The notes: a model not told the origin generated them from the sequence alone. Positions 34,321 to 42,960 are shown, counted from the stretch's first letter. The stretch: 64,000 nucleotides of DNA from Candidatus Heimdallarchaeota archaeon (GCA_016840095.1 JAEOSZ010000006.1:29200-93199); one strand, 5' to 3'. A program made the numbers and translations.

Positions 34321-34917
34321 ATGAATAAAAAAATCTGGATAAAAGCAAGTGTGTTTCTTTTATTAGCTGTCTTCATGTTAAACCCTCATGCAAACGTTTC
34401 AAGAGCACAATCGGATCAATATATAGGTGCTTTTAATGGCCGTATGTCAACTACTAGCATCATTAGAAACAGTAGAGTTACCATACAAGCAACACTTGTT
34501 AACTTCGGAGATTTAGATATTGAGGTTGTATCCTTTAATGCTGAGTTTGTTCACACAGGTGGTAATGACAGATTCAACACAACCTACACCATATCCTATG
34601 ATGCTTATCATAGAACAATCGAACCTGGAGATAGTATAACAGGTACTCTTAGAGAAGAAATTACCAGTCCAGAAGCAGAATATAATGTAACTATTTACTT
34701 CGAAGCTACAGATTCTTATCACCCGCATGACCAATTTGGTGCCATACCTATAGCTTACATAGCTGCAGAAAACATCACTGTATCTGTTGTTGACTTTGGA
34801 GGACCTTCAAACATAATTATAGGTGTTGGTTTAGCATTTGCAGGAATTGTAGGTATTGTAGTAATTGTAATCATCTATGGTTGGTTAAAGGAAAAACTTG
34901 CCAAAAGAAAGTATTAG
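34321..34917 (+). CDS. Secreted protein with C-terminal membrane anchor
   Basis: 198 residues: signal peptide (KIWIKASVFLLLAVFMLNPHANVSRAQ), an Ig-like beta domain (SRVTIQATLVNFGDLDIEVVSFNAEFVH ... NVTIYFEATDSYHPHDQF) and a C-terminal helix (IIIGVGLAFAGIVGIVVIVIIYGWL) with a basic tail. AAGGT lies about 8 bases before the ATG, inside the end of the subunit E gene. The topology resembles small type I proteins such as translocon-associated subunits, but no family is claimed. Confidence 0.7.
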   Translation: MNKKIWIKASVFLLLAVFMLNPHANVSRAQSDQYIGAFNGRMSTTSIIRNSRVTIQATLVNFGDLDIEVVSFNAEFVHTGGNDRFNTTYTISYDAYHRTIEPGDSITGTLREEITSPEAEYNVTIYFEATDSYHPHDQFGAIPIAYIAAENITVSVVDFGGPSNIIIGVGLAFAGIVGIVVIVIIYGWLKEKLAKRKY

Positions 34918-34929
34918 TTGATTTAGTAT

Positions 34930-35400
34930 CTAAGTTAAACTCAATAACCAGTTTTGAGGAAGGTAAACCAAGCCTTCTTTAATCATTTGCAATATAATTT
35001 TTTCAAGTTTTTTTAAATTAATATCAAATAAATCACAGCTCTTAATCAAATCATCTAAGGTTCCGGAAATATTGTTTCTTATTAGATGCAAGACTGTTTC
35101 GGTTAATGAAGCAGAAGGAACATCTGGAAGCTCAATTCGTTTTTGTGAATGTTCTTCTATTAAATTGGAAATCAAGTCAATTTGAGTATCAGCAATGGTA
35201 AAGAATTTTTCTGCTAAACTTGAATTTAGAGTTTTAACTTCTAAAAAACCATCACAGTTAAATGAAGATTTTTCACAAATTATTGCTTCACCTGGAAAAT
35301 AAGTCTCTATTTTTCCACAACTTCTGCAGAATCTGTGCTGATATCTATCTGGTATTTCATTTATTGTTTCACAATTAGAGCATCGAAAAAGAATTCTCAT
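34930..35400 (-). CDS. Zinc-ribbon plus winged-helix-like protein
   Basis: 156 residues. The N-terminus has a zinc ribbon (FRCSNCETINEIPDRYQHRFCRSCGKIE) with a further Cys pair nearby (IICEKSSFNCDG). The C-terminal 60 residues are helical and end in a wing-like strand (LKKLEKIILQMIKEGLVYLPQNWLLSL). The start overlaps the TrmI stop by 4 bases (ATGA), so it is translationally coupled to that tRNA methyltransferase and may be a nucleic-acid-binding accessory. Function unknown. Confidence 0.68.
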   Translation of the reverse strand: MRILFRCSNCETINEIPDRYQHRFCRSCGKIETYFPGEAIICEKSSFNCDGFLEVKTLNSSLAEKFFTIADTQIDLISNLIEEHSQKRIELPDVPSASLTETVLHLIRNNISGTLDDLIKSCDLFDINLKKLEKIILQMIKEGLVYLPQNWLLSLT

Positions 35401-36206
35401 TGATCTACTTCCTTGAACACTTTTCGAGCGAAAATCAGATAGCCAGTATGACCGATCATTCGAGTATTTGGCCTAATAGCATGTGGTTTAAGTTGAAAAT
35501 CTCTTTTAATTAGTTCGTGAGCTTTAATATCATCAAAATCGAATTCTGAAAATGTTGTAATAACTCGCTCAATTTGATTAAATGTTGGTAAGAAAACTGT
35601 TAGTATCCCACCATATTTTAGAGATTCATAAGCATGTGGAATCACAATGCAGGGATCCCCCAGATCAAGAACTATAGCATCAACATTTTTCTCTTCAAAT
35701 CCAGTTGAAACATCTTTTAGTTTCATTGATACGTTTGTTTCAACTCCGATACGAGAAAGATTTTCCTTTGCAGTTTCAAATGCTGTTTCTCTATTTTCAT
35801 ATGTGTAAACTTGTCCTGTTTGACCGACATATGTTGCAAGTATTGATGTTAAAGCTCCACTTCCAGTTCCTGCTTCAATAACACGACTACCTGGTTTTAT
35901 TCCTCCGTTCATCAAAATTGAACCTGCATCCTTTGTATAAATTATCTGAGAACTGTGCGGTATCTGTTTAAGAAAATCACTAGGAATAGGATCGTAAATA
36001 GTTAAGTAGACTGATTTGTTTGTAATTACTTTGGTTCCATATGGTTTTCCAATTATATGGTCAAAATCAAAAAATCCTTTGTGGCAATGAAATTGTTTTC
36101 CACTAATCGCTCTAGTTAACCATCTTTTTCTTTCATCTAAGACAATAAGTATGTCTGAACCATCCTTGATTATTCCTTTATCATTAGAAACTTTCATGAA
36201 ATCCAT
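35397..36206 (-). CDS. trmI: tRNA (adenine-N1)-methyltransferase TrmI (m1A57/58)
   Basis: Archaeal TrmI methylates adenine 57 and/or 58 in the T loop of tRNA. Seen here: the N-terminal barrel region (FHCHKGFFDFDHIIGKPYGTKV), the catalytic-site segment HSSQIIYTKDAGSILMNGGIKPGSRVIEAGTGSGALTSILA with SAM motif I, VYTYENRETAFETAKENL (motif II acidic residue) and VDAIVLDLGDPCIVIPHAYESLKYGGILTVFLPT. Length of 269 residues is typical. It is coupled to the zinc-ribbon gene downstream. Confidence 0.93.
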   Translation of the reverse strand: MDFMKVSNDKGIIKDGSDILIVLDERKRWLTRAISGKQFHCHKGFFDFDHIIGKPYGTKVITNKSVYLTIYDPIPSDFLKQIPHSSQIIYTKDAGSILMNGGIKPGSRVIEAGTGSGALTSILATYVGQTGQVYTYENRETAFETAKENLSRIGVETNVSMKLKDVSTGFEEKNVDAIVLDLGDPCIVIPHAYESLKYGGILTVFLPTFNQIERVITTFSEFDFDDIKAHELIKRDFQLKPHAIRPNTRMIGHTGYLIFARKVFKEVDQ

Positions 36207-36257
36207 TCTAATGAAGAAAAGAAAGAATAAAAATGTATTTTTCTAGTAGAAAAAGCG

Positions 36258-37070
36258 CTAAATTTTCCTTCCGTACATTTTGTAGGTACTTCTTCCAATT
36301 AATTGTATAGCCTGCTTTCTTGTTAAGAGACGCCTTACAAGAAAAGTTACCATTTTATTAATAATACCAGGAGCAAAAATAGGTTTTTTCCCTAATTTTG
36401 CAATTGACTCTTTTGCTACTTTCATTGGATCCATTGGTTCAGGAACTAAAATACCAGGATTGTCTGGTTCTGTAGCAATATAATTTGGAGTTTTTGTATT
36501 TCCTGCTGCACAAGCTAAAACATCTATATTGTGGGCTTTTAGCTCATACCATAATCCCTCTGCCAAGATAGCATTATATGCTTTAGTTGCAGAATAATGA
36601 ACTGTTAAAGGGGTCCCTTGATAGCCAGCCATGGAACTAAGTAAGATGATTCCACCTCTTTTTCTACTCTTCATTAACTTGCCAAAATGATCAACTAGAA
36701 TTGTTGGTCCCCTGCAATTAATGTTAATAGTCCTAAGATGTTCCTCAATGTCAGAATTTAGAAACAATCCTATGGGAATAATAGCTGCATTATAAACTAG
36801 AATATTAATTTCAATATCCTTGGTATGTTCTTCTAGAATACTAATCACAGATAATTCAGCTAAATCCGCACTAATTGTTCGTACTTCCACACCATAAGTT
36901 GAAGTTATTTCAGTTGAAATCCTATTAAGTAAAGATTTTCTCCTTGCGACTAAAACCAAATTTAATCCTTTTGTTGCTAATATTCTAGCAAAGGCCTCAC
37001 CGATTCCTTGAGAACCACCAGCAATTAATGCCCAAGGTCCGTATTTTTGTTTAAATTTTTCTTTTTTCAT
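36258..37070 (-). CDS. Short-chain dehydrogenase/reductase
   Basis: A classical SDR of 270 residues. Cofactor motif GGSQGIGEAF, the NAA motif in VYNAAIIPIG, catalytic Ser (LLSSMAGYQG) and YxxxK (YSATK). The N-terminal KYGPWALIAGGSQGIG and the C-terminal region resemble steroid/3-ketoacyl reductase-type SDRs, with Arg residues after the second strand (VARRKS) suggesting NADP(H). Substrate unknown. It stands alone with its own AT-rich upstream region. Confidence 0.9.
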   Translation of the reverse strand: MKKEKFKQKYGPWALIAGGSQGIGEAFARILATKGLNLVLVARRKSLLNRISTEITSTYGVEVRTISADLAELSVISILEEHTKDIEINILVYNAAIIPIGLFLNSDIEEHLRTININCRGPTILVDHFGKLMKSRKRGGIILLSSMAGYQGTPLTVHYSATKAYNAILAEGLWYELKAHNIDVLACAAGNTKTPNYIATEPDNPGILVPEPMDPMKVAKESIAKLGKKPIFAPGIINKMVTFLVRRLLTRKQAIQLIGRSTYKMYGRKI

Positions 37071-37190
37071 GTTAGGAATTGCATTCTATAGAAGTTGAAT
37101 ATAAAACTTAAGCAAATAAAAACTACAAAGGAATATTGGTGTATTTCTATTATATTGTAAAAGCATAGAAATAAAAGAGAAAAGAAGGAG

Positions 37191-38516
37191 TTAGAGGAAG
37201 TTTTTCTCTTTTAAAACATCTTTTAGTTTAGGAAATCCAATTTCTTCAAGCTCGTATTTCACTCTAACTATCGGTTTATTGACTTTAATCAATCGAGTAA
37301 TATCTATCGGAGTTGCAGAAACAACCACTTCACAATCTGTGTTATTAATAGTATCTTCTAAATCCTTAAGCTGTTGATCGAAGTAACCCATAGCAGGTAG
37401 AAGTGTTCCAATTTCAGGGTAATGTTCGAATGTTTCTTTCATACTACCTACTAGATATGGTCGAGGATCAACTAGTTCTTTTGCCCCAAATCTTCTAGCA
37501 GCTACAACACCGGCTCCATATTTCATTTCGCCGTGAGTTAAGGTAGGTCCATCTTCAATTACAAGAACTCTTTTCCCTTTAACTAACTTAGGATTATCTA
37601 CAAAAATTGGTGATGCTGCTTCAATTATTATTGCATTAGGATTAACTCTTCGAATATTCTCTTCTAGCTCCATCACATTCTTGTAATCTGTTGTGGTTAT
37701 CTTGTTCACAACAACAACATCAGCTAGGTTAAGAGTTGTTTCTCCGGGATGATATGTTGTTTCATGACCCACCCTATGAGGATCAGCTACTACAATTTGC
37801 AAATCTGGTTGGTAAAATGAAAAATCATTATTACCACCATCCCAAAGAATCACATCTGCTTCTTTTTCTGCTTCTCTTAAAATAGCTTCATAATCTACTC
37901 CAGAGTAAATGACTAAACCTCTATCAATATATGGTTCATATTCTTCTCTTTCTTCAATTGTTGTTTCATGTTTATCTAAATCAGAATATTCAGCAAATCT
38001 TTGAACTGCTTGTTTGGCTAAGTCTCCATATGGCATAGGATGGCGTATTGCCACTATCTTTTTACCAGCATCAGTTAGTAACTGAACAATTTTTCGTGAT
38101 GTTTGTGATTTACCACTTCCAGTTCTTACTGCACAGACACTAATCAAAGGTTTTGTGCTTTTTATCATGGTACCTTTAGTACCCAACAAGGTAAAAGCTG
38201 CTCCACATGCATTTACAAGTGATGCTTTATGCATGACGTATTCGTGTGTGACATCAGAATATGAAAAAACCACTTCATCTACATCATATTTTTTGATAAC
38301 TTCTACTAGTTCAGTTTCATCATAAATTGGTATACCCTCAGGATATAACTCGCCAGAGAGTTCAGCAGGATATTTACGATCTACAATATCAGGAATTTGA
38401 GTAGCTGTAAAAGCCACAACCTCATATGATTCGTTAGTTCGATAATATGTATTAAAATTGTGAAAGTCCCTTCCTGCTGCTCCCATAATCAATATTTTTC
38501 TTCGTTTTGTGCTCAT
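37191..38516 (-). CDS. Cyclic 2,3-diphosphoglycerate synthetase-like P-loop protein
   Basis: 441 residues. Rossmann-like N-terminus (KILIMGAAGRDFHNFNTYYR), then a P-loop AVRTGSGKSQTSRKIV near residue 135, ILWDGGNNDFSFY, and the nucleotide-specificity-like VVVNKITTTD. This is the COG2403 'predicted GTPase' family, related to cyclic 2,3-diphosphoglycerate synthetase of methanogens. Whether it makes cDPG here is uncertain, since the family is wider than that product. No clear operon partners. Confidence 0.8.
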   Translation of the reverse strand: MSTKRRKILIMGAAGRDFHNFNTYYRTNESYEVVAFTATQIPDIVDRKYPAELSGELYPEGIPIYDETELVEVIKKYDVDEVVFSYSDVTHEYVMHKASLVNACGAAFTLLGTKGTMIKSTKPLISVCAVRTGSGKSQTSRKIVQLLTDAGKKIVAIRHPMPYGDLAKQAVQRFAEYSDLDKHETTIEEREEYEPYIDRGLVIYSGVDYEAILREAEKEADVILWDGGNNDFSFYQPDLQIVVADPHRVGHETTYHPGETTLNLADVVVVNKITTTDYKNVMELEENIRRVNPNAIIIEAASPIFVDNPKLVKGKRVLVIEDGPTLTHGEMKYGAGVVAARRFGAKELVDPRPYLVGSMKETFEHYPEIGTLLPAMGYFDQQLKDLEDTINNTDCEVVVSATPIDITRLIKVNKPIVRVKYELEEIGFPKLKDVLKEKNFL

Positions 38517-38610
38517 TGTTAGCCCTCAACGCCTTATATTCCGAACTATTAGACAAGTATTAAAAAATTTGTGATTTACTAGCAATAAATAGAATATTCT
38601 CTGAAAAGAT

Positions 38611-38871
38611 TTATTTTTTTGCAATTTTCCAGTTAATTCGCCATTGCATGAGAAAGATCACCCCAATAGCAACGAAGAGACCTACAAAAGTTGCTACAAT
38701 GAGCGAGATATTACGTGTTGTTGAAGAAGCATTTTTAGTTGCATAAAAAGCAATTAACATACCACCAATACTAAAGATAAATGGGGCAGTAAACCCTAAA
38801 GCAAGCATCTTCTTAGTAACTACAGGAGATTCCTTTTCACTCATTCTATCATCAAATTGAGTGAATAACAT
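38611..38871 (-). CDS. Small membrane protein with two helices
   Basis: 86 residues with two hydrophobic helices (MLALGFTAPFIFSIGGMLIAFYA and ISLIVATFVGLFVAIGVIFLMQW) joined by a short polar loop, with a basic end. A second ATG nine codons in (38844; SEKESPVVTKK) is an alternative start. Unrecognised. Confidence 0.6.
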   Translation of the reverse strand: MLFTQFDDRMSEKESPVVTKKMLALGFTAPFIFSIGGMLIAFYATKNASSTTRNISLIVATFVGLFVAIGVIFLMQWRINWKIAKK

Positions 38872-38899
38872 TAAAATCTTATTGAAAGAATACTGTTAA

Positions 38900-39484
38900 C
38901 TAACCTTCATTCAAATTATAAAGATGGTTACATACTATTGTTATTACATGAGACGCTAGATAGTTTTTTTCACCTATACTAGTAGGAGTATATTCAAGAT
39001 TAAACAAAGCTTCTTCCTGTTCATCTGATAAATCATGTTGGCTTCCTAAGATAAAACATAAGGTAGAATCTTCCTTAGAAATTTCTTTTTGTTTGTTAAT
39101 TAACAAACCGTTTGGAGTTAGATAGAAAATTGATGATTTCTTATTAAGATTATCTAATAAATTTTTGAAACTAATATCTATATAATCAGCATTGTATTCC
39201 TGGGGATTTGCTAGAATTTCAATTGACATGTGAGTAGAATCAATTTCGCTTTGAAGAGTATTCATTTTCTTTGAAATTGGAATTTCCAATACTTTCTGTT
39301 CAAGATTATGAGACAAGTATACAAATAATCTAATTTCCTTTCCCAGTCTATTATTCCACCTGGCTAAATTCAGTAAACAGCGTGAAATAACATCTAATCT
39401 TTCTTGTCCTCCTATCACTGATTTAATGTTCTTTCGAGTGGAACTTCTAATGGTTGATGAAGGAATTAGAAAAGTTAAAGACAA
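38900..39484 (-). CDS. trmY: tRNA pseudouridine(54) N1-methyltransferase TrmY
   Basis: SPOUT-fold enzyme that converts pseudouridine 54 to m1-pseudouridine in archaeal tRNA. Motifs: GGQERLDVISRCLLNLARWN, then IFYLTPNGLLINKQ, LCFILGSQHDLSDEQEEAL (SAM-binding knot) and TSIGEKNYLASHVITIVCNHLYNL. The start is a TTG at 39484 supported by a strong GGAGGA 8 bases upstream. It targets the same T loop as TrmI in this window. The eS26 gene is 47 bases upstream on the same strand, so co-transcription is likely. Confidence 0.9.
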   Translation of the reverse strand: MSLTFLIPSSTIRSSTRKNIKSVIGGQERLDVISRCLLNLARWNNRLGKEIRLFVYLSHNLEQKVLEIPISKKMNTLQSEIDSTHMSIEILANPQEYNADYIDISFKNLLDNLNKKSSIFYLTPNGLLINKQKEISKEDSTLCFILGSQHDLSDEQEEALFNLEYTPTSIGEKNYLASHVITIVCNHLYNLNEG

Positions 39485-39531
39485 ATTTTGGTTCCTCCAG
39501 AAAAGGAAAAGATTTGTAGAAGATAATAGAA

Positions 39532-39807
39532 TTATCTACCTCTTCTATCATCCTTTGCCCTAATATTTGTTCTACCCCTGTGTATCGAGCAGGAGATGCA
39601 GTAGTAAGCAATCTTCTTTTGGCGAGGAATAATTGTACCTTCATCTCTGAGTTCTTTAGCTAAACGATAATCAACAGCACTAGTGTAGATGCTATATTTT
39701 TTAGCTTTATCAGATGGAACTAACTTTCCACAAGAATGACATTGAACTCCTGTGGCTCTTCCTCGTTTTCCGCCAGACCTTCCTCCCGATTTTCTCTTTT
39801 TAGGCAT
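39532..39807 (-). CDS. rps26e: Ribosomal protein eS26
   Basis: 91 residues, basic, with the paired Cys motifs CHSCGK and CISCSIH of the eS26 zinc site and the family segment GVQCHSCGKLVPSDKAKKYSIYTSAVDYRLAKELRDEG. eS26 is found in eukaryotes and only part of the archaea (Asgard, Thermoproteota and relatives), so its presence narrows the host. GGTGA lies about 10 bases before the ATG. Confidence 0.94.
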   Translation of the reverse strand: MPKKRKSGGRSGGKRGRATGVQCHSCGKLVPSDKAKKYSIYTSAVDYRLAKELRDEGTIIPRQKKIAYYCISCSIHRGRTNIRAKDDRRGR

Positions 39808-39893
39808 GTTAAGTTTTCACCTTCATTATAATGTACCTAATGCAGAAATTCTGTGTGAATTTTTAAATTTGTTGAAAAAAGAGCGAGATATAT

Positions 39894-40268
39894 TTATGAA
39901 TCAATTTCCTTTGAAAATAATTTCTCATAGGTTTGCTTAAGATATAGTTCTGCATCACCCATTACCTCCTCTCCGAATTTAGTAATTATATAGTATTTTC
40001 TGTCTATTCTTTCATCACTATTTCTCATTTCAGTTTTTTCAACCAATCCTTCTCTTTCAAGAAGGTAGAGTATTGTATAATTTGTAACAGTTGCTGGACT
40101 AAAACCAAACCTTTCCTGAATCTCTCGTTTCAACTGATAGGCATATTTTGGTCCTTCTCTTAGGAGTTTCAATACCCATATCCATAGTAAATCAATAGTT
40201 AGATTCTTTACTAGACGTTGATAAGCTTTGGATTCTTTTGAATCTTCAATTGAATTTTCAGCACTCAT
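39894..40268 (-). CDS. PadR-family transcriptional regulator
   Basis: 124 residues. The winged helix matches PadR: LLWIWVLKLLREGPKYAYQLKREIQERFGFSPATVTNYTILYLLEREGLVEKTE ... RKYYIITKFGEEVM, followed by a short dimerisation helix (AELYLKQTYEKLF). Ligand and target unknown. It lies between eS26 and uS19 on the same strand, but gaps of 50-90 bases with AT-rich sequence suggest separate promoters. Confidence 0.87.
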   Translation of the reverse strand: MSAENSIEDSKESKAYQRLVKNLTIDLLWIWVLKLLREGPKYAYQLKREIQERFGFSPATVTNYTILYLLEREGLVEKTEMRNSDERIDRKYYIITKFGEEVMGDAELYLKQTYEKLFSKEIDS

Positions 40269-40322
40269 CCTTTGTTGACATTTATAACTTGTTTAAAAAA
40301 CTTCAGTAGAAATGAAAAAAAA

Positions 40323-40745
40323 TCATTTCAGTGGAACATATAATGAAGATCTTGTTGCACCTATACCAGGAGCTCCGTGACGAACAACTTTTGTACTGGG
40401 AGAAAATTCACCTAGAAGATGTCCTATCATTTGTGGTTGAATTTCAATTTCTAAAAATTCACGTCCATTATAGACAGCCACAATTGCACCTACCATTTCA
40501 GGAAGTATCGGCATATCTCTCACATGAGTTCTAACAACCATTCTCTCTCCTCTATCACTAGATTCCATTGCTTGTCTAATGTCCTCTAATAGTTTCTTTC
40601 TTCTTGGTGTCCAGAATTCTTGTCGTGATAAACTCCTTCTTCTCCTTGAAGGGAGCAAATCCAATATCTCATCCATGGACATTTGTTTTAATTCTTCTAA
40701 TGTATATCCTCTATACCTAAATTTACGAGAAGACACCTTGTTCAA
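40323..40745 (-). CDS. rps19: Ribosomal protein uS19, archaeal type
   Basis: 140 residues. The N-terminal extension FRYRGYTLEELKQMSMDEILDLLPSRRRRSLSRQ is the archaeal/eukaryotic form, and the core has MVVRTHVRDMPILPEMVGAIVAVYNGREFLEIEIQPQMIGHLLGEFSPSTKVVRHGAPGIGATRSS. The start appears to be TTG at 40745, 25-30 bases after a TATA-like TTTAAAAT, so the mRNA may be leaderless; GTG 40736 is an alternative. It is outside the uL2-uS19-uL22 order usual for archaea: the neighbours here are a PadR regulator and an intramembrane protease. Confidence 0.94.
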   Translation of the reverse strand: MNKVSSRKFRYRGYTLEELKQMSMDEILDLLPSRRRRSLSRQEFWTPRRKKLLEDIRQAMESSDRGERMVVRTHVRDMPILPEMVGAIVAVYNGREFLEIEIQPQMIGHLLGEFSPSTKVVRHGAPGIGATRSSLYVPLK

Positions 40746-40768
40746 CCGAGCTAATTGCCTTGAGAGTT

Positions 40769-40776
40769 ATTTTAAA
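40769..40776 (-). promoter_or_regulatory. Probable TATA box of the uS19 gene
   Basis: The minus strand reads GGTTTAAAATAAC here. The expected start site about 26 bases downstream falls at or next to the TTG at 40745, which would make the message leaderless. Confidence 0.45.
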
Positions 40777-40824
40777 CCTTTTGATTTTTGTTCATATTCT
40801 ACACACGTTTTCATTGTGTAATAA

Positions 40825-41697
40825 TTAGAGAAAATAAGTTGTTGCCAGCCAGCCTATCAAGACAAGAAGAAGAGAAAGGAAAATTGGTATTGGTAATCCA
40901 GGAAATTTACCATATCTAAAGAGCATAGTTTCTGTAATTTTTATTCCAACTAATATTCCAATCATTGATACGAATCCAAGAATTGGATCTAACTCTTTTG
41001 TAATAAAAGTTACAAGAGAAGAATAGAAAATGAAATCTCCAATACCAATTGCAACTGATTGTTTTATCTCAAGTGGGGTAGAAATAGAGAAATTAGTTCT
41101 TCTGAAAATCTGGTTGATAGGCCCCCTAAACACAGAATATATGTCAAAAAGAGAGATTAAAACTATAAGTGTAATAAATGTAACAAAGGAAAAAACCATT
41201 CCAAATATTGTCCCCATAGCAATCCCAAGTATGAAGATGGTGGTATTTTTTGCTACTATTCCACCTTTTCCCATAATGAAAGACAATATAGCAAAACATC
41301 CAATGATCCCCCCAATTACTGCAGCAATAATCTCAATCCAAAAAACGTTTTCCAAGAATGTAATTTCAAAAAGATACCCATGAACCCAAAACATGCACAC
41401 TGAAGAAACAAAGAATGATAAAGCAAAAAATGTTTTTAAAACCAATATTAGATGTTTTTTCAGTGCAAAAACAATTAGAAATCCACTTCCAGCAGCTATG
41501 GAAACTATAATTACCCCTTCTAAAAGTTGAAACGAATAGTCTCCTTCTCCTCCAGGAAATAGAACGAGAAGTGTATCTAAATTTGAGTAGAGAATTCCAA
41601 CAATGTAACTTATAACAATAACTGGAAGAACAGCAAATGTAATTGTTTTATCAGTTTGATAAGCAATTAGTAGAAAACGATTTTTGTTCTCACTCAT
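40825..41697 (-). CDS. Presenilin/signal peptide peptidase-like intramembrane aspartyl protease
   Basis: 290 residues with about nine hydrophobic helices. The two catalytic aspartates of family A22 are in ISLFDIYSVFRGP (D185; usual YD) and IGIGDFIFYSS (D221; GxGD). The C-terminal substrate-gating motif appears as PGLPIPIFLS (266-275) where PALPIS or PAL is usual. These enzymes cut transmembrane helices, for example remnant signal peptides. The predicted active site is complete, so it should be active. It is upstream of uS19 on the same strand without evident functional link. Confidence 0.85.
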   Translation of the reverse strand: MSENKNRFLLIAYQTDKTITFAVLPVIVISYIVGILYSNLDTLLVLFPGGEGDYSFQLLEGVIIVSIAAGSGFLIVFALKKHLILVLKTFFALSFFVSSVCMFWVHGYLFEITFLENVFWIEIIAAVIGGIIGCFAILSFIMGKGGIVAKNTTIFILGIAMGTIFGMVFSFVTFITLIVLISLFDIYSVFRGPINQIFRRTNFSISTPLEIKQSVAIGIGDFIFYSSLVTFITKELDPILGFVSMIGILVGIKITETMLFRYGKFPGLPIPIFLSLLLVLIGWLATTYFL

Positions 41698-41726
41698 GTC
41701 TCTTTCACTCTGTCTACACTTTCAGT

Positions 41727-42149
41727 TTATCCTGTATACTGTAATTTGACTTTGCTGTTCTCATCTAAATAATAATTGCTGATCCCATATGAAGAATGCT
41801 GCCATTCATCTGTTTGAATATTATAATGATAAAATGCCCAGTAATTAGGAAGTTCTTCACTATATCCATTAACACTTTTTACATAAGACCCAAAAGAATA
41901 GTTTGTTAATTCCAAATCTGCTACTAAGGAGAATGCAGTAAGTGCAGAAGAACCCATGGATACAGTAACATTATATTCTTCAGTATTGTTTATAGGTTTT
42001 AATGACCCATAGTAAATTATTGTTAACACAACAATTTCTTCATCATTTTCAATAGGTTTTACATTTTTAAGGTGAAAAGTAAGAGCTACTGATATAATCG
42101 TGATAATAATCAAGGCAATTGATAAAAAAATAATTTTTGATTTCTTCAA
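41727..42149 (-). CDS. DUF4430 (transcobalamin C-terminal-like) exported protein
   Basis: 140 residues: N-terminal signal/anchor helix (IIFLSIALIIITIISVALTFHL) and a single exterior domain of about 95 residues. The pattern MGSSALTAFSLVADLEL ... FGSYVKSVNGYSEELPNYWAFYHYN ... ISNYYLDENSKVKLQYT matches DUF4430, the domain shared with the C-terminal part of transcobalamin/intrinsic factor. Its start overlaps the preceding ECF-type gene by 4 bases. An extracytosolic ligand-binding role, perhaps for a corrinoid, is inferred. Confidence 0.78.
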   Translation of the reverse strand: MKKSKIIFLSIALIIITIISVALTFHLKNVKPIENDEEIVVLTIIYYGSLKPINNTEEYNVTVSMGSSALTAFSLVADLELTNYSFGSYVKSVNGYSEELPNYWAFYHYNIQTDEWQHSSYGISNYYLDENSKVKLQYTG

Positions 42150-42793
42150 GTTGAGCCACCTTCCAAGTTTGAAAAAGCTTCTTCATTAGAGAATGAAGGA
42201 ATCATTAGTTGTTTGATTCCTCTTGCTTTGAAAGCAGAATGAATCCAGTTTATCATTGTTTTAGTAAAACTAAACAAGATAAAATTGCTTACAACATGAG
42301 CTATAGTAAAAATAATACCGCTTCCTAGAAGTACCAAAAAATAAGAAAAAACAAAATCACTTCTTATTACAATAATTTGATATCCTATTGTTGTTAAAAT
42401 GTCGTAAACGATGGCAAAAAAACCTCCCAAAACCCCTAATTCCCAAAATGAAATTTTTAATAGTATTTTTCTCAATGAACTTGTTATCAAAGCCAAAAGA
42501 ACATAACTTATCAATTTAAAAAATATCAAATACCCTGCAGATCCAATTATTGCAATAATTATAAATTCATAAACTATAGGTACGGAAATCGCAACCATTA
42601 ATCCGTAATATACTCCAAACAGTAGGGAAACAAGAAATATAGTTACAGAAATGAACTCCATGTTTGGAACAAAAACAACAATGGTTGATAGAACGATACC
42701 TAAGCTAGCAAGTGAAGCAGAAATAGACATCTTAAGAATGATTTTTGTTCTATTTTGAGGATTTCTTAGATGTTCTACTAGTCGATTTATCAT
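42146..42793 (-). CDS. ECF transporter S component-like membrane protein
   Basis: 215 residues with about six membrane helices (SISASLASLGIVLSTIVVFVP, VTIFLVSLLFGVYYGLMVAISVP, FIIIAIIGSAGYLIFFKLISYVLLALITSSL, GVLGGFFAIVYDILTTIGY, FSYFLVLLGSGIIFTIAHVVSNFILF). The FGVYYGLMVA / FWELGVLGGFFAIVYD arrangement fits the substrate-binding S subunits of energy-coupling-factor vitamin transporters. No EcfA or EcfT gene is nearby; shared modules elsewhere would be needed. The coupled DUF4430 gene suggests a B12-type substrate, but this is an inference. Confidence 0.7.
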   Translation of the reverse strand: MINRLVEHLRNPQNRTKIILKMSISASLASLGIVLSTIVVFVPNMEFISVTIFLVSLLFGVYYGLMVAISVPIVYEFIIIAIIGSAGYLIFFKLISYVLLALITSSLRKILLKISFWELGVLGGFFAIVYDILTTIGYQIIVIRSDFVFSYFLVLLGSGIIFTIAHVVSNFILFSFTKTMINWIHSAFKARGIKQLMIPSFSNEEAFSNLEGGST

Positions 42794-42960
42794 TCTTTAT
42801 ACCCTGTTCATAGTGATTAATTATTTTATTATATTCAAAGCCATCATTATTAAAAATTCAGAGTATTAGTGCTTTTCCTTCCAAAATATATTGGTCAATT
42901 TACAATAATACCAATGGAGACTAACTCAACATTTTTCAATATATTTTATGCAGTAATCTC

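Noticed and set aside
39447-39644. ORF of 65 residues overlapping eS26
   Set aside because: It is in another frame of the conserved eS26 gene and has no protein-like features.
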